Assembly: GCA_020859645.1 (NCBI GenBank)
Contig: JAJBVU010000082.1
Span: 1-10,401, forward strand
Direction: 5' to 3'
Source: Eubacterium sp.
GTDB lineage: Bacteria; Bacillota; Clostridia; Lachnospirales; CAG-274
Length of the DNA stretch: 10,401 bases
Part shown: piece by piece, positions 1 to 5,858 of the stretch
How the letters are laid out: each line of letters begins with the position of its first letter
Position numbering within the stretch: position 1 is the first letter of the stretch
Notes under the pieces: model-generated
What the model was told of the DNA's origin: nothing
Seen by the model: the letters and a program-made list of their open reading frames with translations, nothing else
Database searches by the model: none
Translations under genes and position numbers: made by a program

Positions 1-148
1 CTCCCTCCGCAGTGTATTATGCCTCCTTAAGACACATCAGATTACACCGGGGAACAGGTGAGGAGATTACCCTTACGGGTTTAACCGCTCGCATTTCCCT
101 TTTGCGACAAGACAAAACAGTCTTATTGAAACCTTTAACAGGTTCTTG
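1..148 (-). ncRNA. Candidate structured RNA, 5' part only, running off the left edge
   Basis: No open reading frame of useful size covers this stretch, but it is packed with short complementary arms. Read on the minus strand they come in this order: a long imperfect hairpin whose arms lie at 122-155, an AAGAC/GTCTT hairpin (109-124), a CGCA/TGCG hairpin (90-106), an ACCC/GGGT hairpin closed by a GUAA tetraloop (69-80), a CACC/GGTG hairpin with an 8-nt loop (45-60), and possible pairings of 62-65 with 23-26 and of 32-35 with 12-15. The GNRA-type loop forms only on the minus strand, which favours that direction. A possible minus-strand promoter lies just upstream. The family is not recognised: signatures of RNase P, tmRNA, T-box and the cyclic di-GMP riboswitch were looked for and not seen. 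The raiA motif or 6S RNA remain untested possibilities. It could also be a long leader of a gene to the left. Confidence 0.33.
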
Positions 149-153
149 AAATA

Positions 154-182
154 AGTTTAACACAGCTGTCAAAATATGTTAA
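154..182 (-). promoter_or_regulatory. Possible minus-strand promoter for the left-edge RNA
   Basis: On the minus strand a TTAACA box (plus positions 177-182) stands 17 nt from TAAACT (154-159), matching 5/6 and 4/6 of the sigma-A consensus. Transcription would begin near 147-148 and run left into the hairpin-rich region. An overlapping perfect TTGACA (167-172) exists, but it has no acceptable -10 box at 16-18 nt spacing. The assignment rests on these matches alone. Confidence 0.3.
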
Positions 183-229
183 CGATAAAATAATTCATAA
201 AAACATATTCGGCAGGAAGGAAATTTTTG

Positions 230-258
230 TTGCAATTGACTTATAAATGATATATAAT
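230..258 (+). promoter_or_regulatory. Sigma-A type promoter of the phosphorelay operon
   Basis: A TTGCAA -35 box (230-235), a 17-nt spacer and a perfect TATAAT -10 box (253-258) give a good housekeeping promoter with a predicted start near 265. The surrounding DNA is very A+T-rich. The leader is then about 74 nt, up to the start codon at 339. It contains a 7-bp hairpin (285-301, loop TAC) followed by a short T run, too weak to call an attenuator. No second promoter of this quality was seen before the later genes, so this one probably drives the whole cluster. Confidence 0.72.
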
Positions 259-323
259 GAAAAACAAGAGATGAATTTTACATAAAGCACTTACAGTGTT
301 TTAATATGGGAGAAATACATACA

Positions 324-331
324 AGGAGAGG
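324..331 (+). promoter_or_regulatory. Ribosome binding site that fixes the first gene's start at 339
   Basis: AGGAGAGG lies 7-10 nt before the ATG at 339. The upstream in-frame ATG at 306 has no purine-rich site before it, so the 11 extra residues it would add are probably not translated. Confidence 0.7.
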
Positions 332-338
332 ACGCAGT

Positions 339-2429
339 ATGACAGAAATTTACGGCAGAACGGCAGCCGGCGAAAAATCAAAGCCCACAATTCTTATTGC
401 GGACGATTCTGAAATGAACAGAGCCATTCTTATGGAAATGCTTGAGGAAGAATATAATATTTTGGAAGCAGAAAACGGGGCTGAGGCTCTTGTTATATTG
501 AGAGAAAAGGTCGCCGACATCGACCTTTTGCTTTTGGATATTGTTATGCCCGAAATGGACGGCTTTGAGGTTTTGGCATATATGAATTCTCACCAGTGGA
601 TTGACGATGTGCCTGTAATGATAATCAGCTCCGAAAGCTCAACAAGCTTTTTTCAGCGTGCCTATGAGCTGGGAGTTGTGGACTATATAAACAGACCCTT
701 TGACGCTTATATTGTTCACAGACGTGTAGCCAATATTATAATGCTTTATTCAAAGCAGAAGGATCTTGTAAATTTGGTTGCGGATCAAATGTATGAGAGA
801 GAAAAAAGCAATTCTATGATGGTTAATATTTTAAGCCATATTGTTGAGTTCAGAAACGGCGAAAGCGGCACCCACGTTATAAACATAAGAGAAATAACAA
901 ATATAATTCTTGAATATTTATGTGAAAACACAGACAGATACAGCCTTATGGCTAAGGACATAAAGCTTATAAGCATGGCTTCCGCTTTGCACGATATAGG
1001 CAAAATCTGCGTTCCCAGCAGCATTCTCAACAAGCCCGGCAAGCTGACGGACGAAGAATATGAAATTATGAAAACCCATACTACTTTGGGCGCAGCTATG
1101 CTTATGGAGCTTAAGACTTATCAGAACGAGCCTCTTGTTAAATATGCCTACGACATCTGCCGCTGGCACCACGAGCGCTATGACGGGGGAGGTTATCCCG
1201 ACGGGCTTGCGGGAGACGCAATACCCATTTGGGCGCAGGTTGTGGCGCTGGCTGACGTTTATGACGCTTTAACAAGCAAGAGAGTTTATAAAAGTGCTTA
1301 TTCACATTCAAAAGCCATAAAAATGATAGTAGACGGAGAATGCGGAACATTCAATCCTGAGCTTTTAAGGTGTCTTATGGGGGTTTCAAACAAGCTTAAG
1401 CAAAGCCTTGCGGAGGTTGAGCTGTTTCAGTCGGACGATGAAAACCTTAAAAATGTTCAGGGAGTCATTAATGAACTTTTGCTTTCCGACAGCAAGAAAA
1501 CCGGCGTAAATACATTTAAAGCGCTTGCGGCTGAAAAGGAAAAAACAGACTTTTTCTCTTCTGTTGTCAGTGAAATTCAGTTTGACTATGACGCATGGAC
1601 AGACACCGTTTCTATTTCGGAGTGGGGCGCAAGGGCTTTGGGCATAGACAGATTTATTTCAAATGTTCATTTTAAACATTCAACCTCTATGGACGAGGAT
1701 GCTTATGAAAAGCTGACGGAGAAGTTTCGAAAAACCACTCCCGAAAACCCCAACGTGGATGCAGTTGTGCTTTTAGAGGTACACGGCGAAATGCGGTGGC
1801 ACAGGCTTATAGGAAAGAGCCTGTGGACCGATGACGAGGATGTTCCCCAATATAAAGGGGCAATAGGCAAGTTTTTGGATATTCACGAGCAAAGCCTTTG
1901 GAACGCCGAAAACCACAGCGAGGTAGGCGAAGCCCAGCAGAAAATTATGGAGCTTATGGAATACTGCGGCAGAGTTTTCGACAGTGTAAGGCTTATAAGC
2001 GGAGCCGACTGCCGTGAAACTGAGAAAACTCACGGCGGAAACAAGCCTGCGGAGTCAATCGAAAAAACAGCCGATTACGCTATGGCGAAGGTTGCCTATG
2101 AGAAAAAGGGTCAGGTTTCAAAAATTAAGTTTGAAGGCTCTAAAATTTATCATATAATAGAAAAGTATATCGAAACGGATAAAGGCGGCTGTGTTTTGGA
2201 GCTTGTCAGCAGTGTTGACGAAGAATTTGCTGTGGATTTTTCAGGAGCAGGTGAGGAGCAGATTGCAGACAAGATTATAAACTATAACAAAACAGCCCAG
2301 ACAGACCCCTTGACAGGAGCCTATAACAGGCGTTATTATGAAGAAAACGCAAAGGCTTTAAGGGGTATTGAAGGGGTGGTTATGCTTGATTTAGATAAGT
2401 TTAAGGATAAACGATACATACGGTCATGA
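339..2429 (+). CDS. REC / HD-GYP / PAS-like / GGDEF response regulator, cut short by a frameshift
   Basis: This is a cytoplasmic response regulator of cyclic di-GMP turnover. Numbering is from the ATG at 339. The REC domain (about 16-135) has acidic D22/D23 and phosphoacceptor D67, but Arg119 replaces the usual lysine before the conserved proline. The HD-GYP phosphodiesterase domain (about 165-365) keeps its metal and catalytic residues: H179, H218-D219, H247, H277-H278, GYP at 285-287 and D306. A PAS-like region (about 404-516) follows, then a second one (about 520-640) with C543 and C558. The GGDEF domain starts at DPLTGAYNRR (656) and is intact through the DLDKFKD segment, after which the frame is lost and seven foreign residues lead to TGA at 2427-2429. 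The product as read is 696 aa; with the frame restored it would be about 812 aa. The phosphodiesterase half should still be made, whereas the cyclase half should be inactive unless the shift is an assembly error. It is the likely output of the Hpt and kinases downstream. Confidence 0.9.
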   Translation: MTEIYGRTAAGEKSKPTILIADDSEMNRAILMEMLEEEYNILEAENGAEALVILREKVADIDLLLLDIVMPEMDGFEVLAYMNSHQWIDDVPVMIISSESSTSFFQRAYELGVVDYINRPFDAYIVHRRVANIIMLYSKQKDLVNLVADQMYEREKSNSMMVNILSHIVEFRNGESGTHVINIREITNIILEYLCENTDRYSLMAKDIKLISMASALHDIGKICVPSSILNKPGKLTDEEYEIMKTHTTLGAAMLMELKTYQNEPLVKYAYDICRWHHERYDGGGYPDGLAGDAIPIWAQVVALADVYDALTSKRVYKSAYSHSKAIKMIVDGECGTFNPELLRCLMGVSNKLKQSLAEVELFQSDDENLKNVQGVINELLLSDSKKTGVNTFKALAAEKEKTDFFSSVVSEIQFDYDAWTDTVSISEWGARALGIDRFISNVHFKHSTSMDEDAYEKLTEKFRKTTPENPNVDAVVLLEVHGEMRWHRLIGKSLWTDDEDVPQYKGAIGKFLDIHEQSLWNAENHSEVGEAQQKIMELMEYCGRVFDSVRLISGADCRETEKTHGGNKPAESIEKTADYAMAKVAYEKKGQVSKIKFEGSKIYHIIEKYIETDKGGCVLELVSSVDEEFAVDFSGAGEEQIADKIINYNKTAQTDPLTGAYNRRYYEENAKALRGIEGVVMLDLDKFKDKRYIRS
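2406..2412 (+). other. Frameshift point: apparent 2-bp deletion in the GGDEF domain
   Basis: The sequence GATAAAC follows the codons for DLDKFK. Inserting two bases (GAT ATA AAC) gives Phe-Lys-Asp-Ile-Asn-Asp-Thr-Tyr-Gly-His-Asp-Ala-Gly-Asp, a near-perfect match to the conserved GGDEF-family segment FKxIND.YGH..GD. The frame on the far side then stays open to 2775. Loss of one TA/AT unit from a short alternating tract is the simplest explanation. It may be a real mutation, a length-variable site or an assembly error. Confidence 0.85.
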
Positions 2430-2775
2430 TGCCGGAGACGCAGCTCTTGTGTGCTTTGCGGAGACTATTTTCAACAGTATAAGAGGCTCCGACATTCTTA
2501 TAAGACTGGGCGGAGACGAGTTTTTAATTCTTTTCCCAAGAATTAAAAAGGGTGCCTTTGAGGATAAGCTTGATATGATTTCAAATGCAGTTAAAAATGC
2601 TTCGGTAGAGGGCTGTCCTGAAATTAAGCTTTCCGCAAGCATAGGCGGCGTTTATAAAATGCACCCTGTTTCAAAGGCTATTAAAATAGCCGATAAGCTT
2701 ATGTATGACGTTAAAAGCGGCGGCAGAGGCAGAGTTTTGTGTCATTTTGAAAAAACAGCAGAGGATGGAGAATGA
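2410..2775 (+). pseudogene. Detached C-terminal part of the GGDEF diguanylate cyclase domain
   Basis: This is the remainder of the first gene in the shifted frame. It opens with the conserved NDTYGHDAGD stretch, which holds the guanine-contacting Asn of the family. It continues to an RGSD inhibitory-site motif exactly five residues before an intact GGDEF (2509-2523), and ends with the usual SIGG strand and the KLMYDVKSGGRGRV helix. Nothing in it is decayed apart from the join, which points to a very recent lesion or an artefact. It has no ATG of its own and no ribosome binding site. The first usable codon is a GTG at 2449 in the middle of the domain, which would leave out the substrate-binding Asn. 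Independent translation is therefore unlikely. Its stop codon overlaps the first possible start of the Hpt gene. Confidence 0.82.
2767..2770 (+). promoter_or_regulatory. GGAG site favouring the Hpt start at 2781
   Basis: GGAG ends 10 nt before the ATG at 2781 but only 1 nt before the ATG at 2772, so 2781 is better served. An AGAGG at 2760-2764 could still serve 2772. The choice of 2781 gives a protein starting Met-Thr-Ile-Lys-Glu-Cys-Tyr, which fits stand-alone clostridial Hpt proteins as remembered. Confidence 0.5.
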
Positions 2776-2780
2776 TAACT

Positions 2781-3143
2781 ATGACAATTAAAGAATGTTA
2801 TGAAAAATTAGGCTCTGATTTTGAGAGCGTTAAGGCAAGAATGATGAGCGAGAGAATTATTCAAAAGTTTTCCCTTAAATTTTTGGATGATAAAAGCTAT
2901 GTTAATTTGCTTTCGGCTTATGACGGGGGCAGAGACGATGAGGCTTTCAGATTTGCCCACACATTAAAGGGAGTAGCCCAAAATTTGGGCTTTGACAGGC
3001 TTTATGTTTCTTCAAACAAGCTGACCGAGGCTTTGAGAAACGGAAAAAGCGAAGGGGCGGATGAGCTTTTGGAAGAGGTAAAGAGCGACTACGCCTTTAC
3101 CGTCGGTATTATTAAAGAATTTAAGGAGCAGAACGGCTTATAA
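2781..3143 (+). CDS. Stand-alone Hpt (histidine phosphotransfer) protein
   Basis: This 120-residue, all-helical cytoplasmic protein carries phosphate between receiver domains. The signature AHTLKGVAQNLG contains the phospho-accepting His60 with Lys63 and Gly64, the usual Hpt core, and a helical C-terminal segment follows. It has no other domain. Its start overlaps or nearly abuts the stop of the frameshifted GGDEF reading frame (2775), so it was probably translationally coupled to the first gene. The shift to an early stop at 2429 could lower its expression. The two downstream hybrid kinases end in receiver domains and contain no Hpt of their own, so this protein is the natural shared intermediate between them and the REC domain of the first gene. 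That role is inferred from domain content and gene order. An ATG at 2772 would add three residues. Confidence 0.88.
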   Translation: MTIKECYEKLGSDFESVKARMMSERIIQKFSLKFLDDKSYVNLLSAYDGGRDDEAFRFAHTLKGVAQNLGFDRLYVSSNKLTEALRNGKSEGADELLEEVKSDYAFTVGIIKEFKEQNGL

Positions 3144-3194
3144 GTTTCGCAAAAATGCACACTTAATTCTTATGTTTTTTGAGGGGCTTGGGTT

Positions 3195-5834
3195 ATGATA
3201 AACGAAATAAAAAAACACGAAAAGGAAAGGGCTAAAAAAAACAAGCTGGCAGCGAGAACCATAATTTTTGTTGTGGCTATTTCACTTGTGTTCATAGGCT
3301 GCGCCATTTCTCTTTATGTTTCCATTTCCGACAGAATTATTAACAACGCTATTCAGAGTATGGAAGAGCTTGCGATTCACGATGAGCAGGCCATAACAAT
3401 GAATTTGGAAAACCGTTGGAACAACATTGTAAGTGCTGAAACAATTCTTAAGGAAAGGAATGTTAAAAGCCTTGACAATCTTCAGACAGAGCTTAAGGCT
3501 TATGCCGATTCTCTGGAGTGCATAAGCATAAGTCTTATGACAGAGGACGGAGAGGCTTATAACAGCGACGGAACCGTCACCAATGAAAAGCAGCTTTTGA
3601 AGAGCCTTTCAGGCTTTGACGAAAGATATATTGTCAGGTGGAATGAGGACGAAAACCGTGAAGCAGGCAGTACGGAAAGCCCTTCCGACGTAATGATTTT
3701 AGGGCTTAAAATTACGCCTATAATGGTAGAGGGGAAAAGCTTTCAATATTTATACCTCCGTTCCTCTGTTGAGGCTATGCAGTATGAGCTGGCTATAGAC
3801 TGTTATGACGGTCAGGGCTTCAGCTCCATTATAGACTATAACGGAAACTTTGTTATAAAGAGAAACAATGACGAGGGCGTTAAATATAAGGATAACTTTT
3901 TTGTTGAGTTTTTAGGCGGTGTTATAACCAGCGGTCCCAATGTAAACGAAATTCAGAGGAAAATAAGAGATGTAAACGATGTTGAAGAGTTTTCTATAAC
4001 CTTTACAAACATTTACGGCGAAAAAAAGATTATAACCTTTGCCAATATGGAGGTTTTGAAGGCGTATTTTGTTATTGCCGTAGACAGAAGCGTTTTTGAA
4101 AAGCAAAGCGTTCACCTTATGCAGATTACCGCTGCCCTTATTATAGTCATGCTTATAGGCATAGTGGGCATAACTCTGCTTTTGTTAAGGTCTCACAATC
4201 AAAACAAGCTTATTGACGAGGAGTTTGAATATTCCAAAAAAATGGCTGACCTCTATATTAAGGCGGATCAGGCAAACAAGTCAAAAAGCACCTTCCTGAA
4301 CAGTATGAGCCACGATATAAGAACCCCTATGAACGCTATTTTGGGCTTCACAAATCTGGCTAAAATGCATATAGACAACCGAGCCCAGGTTCAGGATTAT
4401 TTAGAAAAAATAACCCAGGCGTCAAACCACCTTTTGGCGCTTATTAACGATGTTTTGGATATGAGCCGAATTGAATCGGGCAAGATCACCCTTGAAGAAA
4501 AGGAAGAGAACCTTGCGGAAATTCTTCACGGACTTATAGATATTATTCAGTCCGATATTAAAGCTAAACAGCTTCAGCTTTTTGTAAACACCGTAAACGT
4601 AAAAAACGAAAATGTTTACTGCGACAAGCTGAGACTTAACCAGGTTCTTTTAAACCTTCTTTCAAACGCCGTTAAGTTTACTCCTGCCGGAGGAATAATT
4701 TATGTTAAGGTAGTCCAAAAGGAGTCGGAAAAAGAGGGTTACGGAAAATATGAATTTCACGTTAAAGACACCGGCATAGGTATGAGCGAAAACTTTATGC
4801 GCCATATTTTCGAGCCCTTTACCCGTGAGAGAACCTCTACCGTCAGCGGTATTCAGGGTACAGGCTTGGGAATGAGCATAACTAAAAATATTGTGGATAT
4901 GAGCAACGGGGACATTTGGGTAGACAGCAAGCAGGGCGAAGGTTCAATTTTTATAGTCACCCTTGATTATAAATTTGTCGAAAACGATAAGGACGAAAGC
5001 ACCGCTTTGGAAGAGCTTAAAAATGCTCTTTCCGGACGCAAAGCTTTGATTATTGACGATGATATAAACAACTGCAAGAGTATAGGCTGTATGCTTAAGA
5101 GCTTTTCTATGGGAGAAAATAATCTTCATTTAGGCAAGGAGGCTCTTTATGAAGCTAAAAAAGCCTTTGATGAGGGAGACCCATACGACCTTTTTATTGT
5201 AGATTATATGCTGCCGGATTTTGACGGCATAGAGCTTACGGCAAAGCTGAGACAGCTTGTGGGAGATAAGGTTCCCATAGTGATTGTTACGGTTTATGAC
5301 TGGGCAGATGTTTTGGATAAGGGCAGGGAAGCAGGCGTAACCAAATTCGTCAGCAAGCCCTTGTTTATTTCGGATGTTAAGAGATTTTTGGGCGAGCTGT
5401 TCCTTAATAATGAAGAAGAGGACGACAAGCCCGACAGCCTTGAGGACGATAAGTTTAAGGATAAGAGAATACTTTTAACAGAGGATAACGAGCTTAACGC
5501 CGAAATCGCCATGACCCTTTTGGAGGAAGCGGGCTTCAGCGTAGAACACGCCGAAAACGGTCAAATAAGCGTTGATATGATAAAGGAAAAGCCGGCAGGC
5601 TATTATGACCTTGTTTTAATGGATGTTCAAATGCCCGTTATGAACGGCTATGAAGCTTCAAAGGCAATAAGGGCTTTGGAGGATAAGGAAAAATCACAGA
5701 TAACCATAGTGGCTATGACCGCCAACTCCTTTAAGGAGGACGTAGAAGCCGCCTATGAAGCCGGTATGAACGCCCATTTGGGCAAGCCTATTGACATACC
5801 CAAGCTTTTTGAGCTTTTGAAAGAAATATTATAA
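3195..5834 (+). CDS. Membrane hybrid sensor histidine kinase with two receiver domains
   Basis: This 879-residue inner-membrane kinase probably starts the phosphorelay. It has a short basic N-terminus, transmembrane helix 1 (about 23-43), an extracytoplasmic sensor of about 260 residues with a Cache-like strand pattern (around 210-224), and transmembrane helix 2 (about 311-331). A short helical linker leads to HisKA with phospho-accepting His373 in SHDIRTP. The HATPase domain has N491 in its N box, DTGIGM (525-530) and GTGLGM (555-560). The first receiver (about 614-735) has D621/D622, D670, T699 and K721. The second (about 756-879) has E763/D764, D810, T842 and K864. All catalytic positions are present. 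GAGGGG at 3181-3186 serves the ATG with 8-nt spacing, and the gap after the Hpt gene is only 51 bp. There is no internal Hpt, so the phosphate should leave through the separate Hpt protein. The ligand cannot be told. Confidence 0.92.
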   Translation: MINEIKKHEKERAKKNKLAARTIIFVVAISLVFIGCAISLYVSISDRIINNAIQSMEELAIHDEQAITMNLENRWNNIVSAETILKERNVKSLDNLQTELKAYADSLECISISLMTEDGEAYNSDGTVTNEKQLLKSLSGFDERYIVRWNEDENREAGSTESPSDVMILGLKITPIMVEGKSFQYLYLRSSVEAMQYELAIDCYDGQGFSSIIDYNGNFVIKRNNDEGVKYKDNFFVEFLGGVITSGPNVNEIQRKIRDVNDVEEFSITFTNIYGEKKIITFANMEVLKAYFVIAVDRSVFEKQSVHLMQITAALIIVMLIGIVGITLLLLRSHNQNKLIDEEFEYSKKMADLYIKADQANKSKSTFLNSMSHDIRTPMNAILGFTNLAKMHIDNRAQVQDYLEKITQASNHLLALINDVLDMSRIESGKITLEEKEENLAEILHGLIDIIQSDIKAKQLQLFVNTVNVKNENVYCDKLRLNQVLLNLLSNAVKFTPAGGIIYVKVVQKESEKEGYGKYEFHVKDTGIGMSENFMRHIFEPFTRERTSTVSGIQGTGLGMSITKNIVDMSNGDIWVDSKQGEGSIFIVTLDYKFVENDKDESTALEELKNALSGRKALIIDDDINNCKSIGCMLKSFSMGENNLHLGKEALYEAKKAFDEGDPYDLFIVDYMLPDFDGIELTAKLRQLVGDKVPIVIVTVYDWADVLDKGREAGVTKFVSKPLFISDVKRFLGELFLNNEEEDDKPDSLEDDKFKDKRILLTEDNELNAEIAMTLLEEAGFSVEHAENGQISVDMIKEKPAGYYDLVLMDVQMPVMNGYEASKAIRALEDKEKSQITIVAMTANSFKEDVEAAYEAGMNAHLGKPIDIPKLFELLKEIL

Positions 5835-5858
5835 ACATTCTTCGAGGAGACGATTTTT

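Noticed and set aside
236..258. TTGACT at 236-241 as the -35 box for the TATAAT at 253
   Set aside because: The spacer would be only 11 nt. TTGCAA at 230-235 gives 17 nt.
306..338. Upstream in-frame ATG at 306 as start of the first gene
   Set aside because: It has no ribosome binding site, whereas the ATG at 339 follows AGGAGAGG at good spacing.
265..338. Cyclic di-GMP riboswitch or attenuator in the operon leader
   Set aside because: The leader is short and A+T-rich with a single 7-bp hairpin and a four-base T run, far less than a riboswitch aptamer needs.
2403..2429. Programmed +1 frameshifting that would rescue the GGDEF domain
   Set aside because: No known slippery sequence is present. 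Skipping a base at the CGA codon (2412-2414) would drop one residue and remove the conserved Asn that contacts substrate, so a 2-bp deletion fits better.
2449..2775. Separate small gene beginning at GTG 2449
   Set aside because: It begins in the middle of a GGDEF domain, has no ribosome binding site, and its open frame continues upstream into conserved GGDEF sequence.
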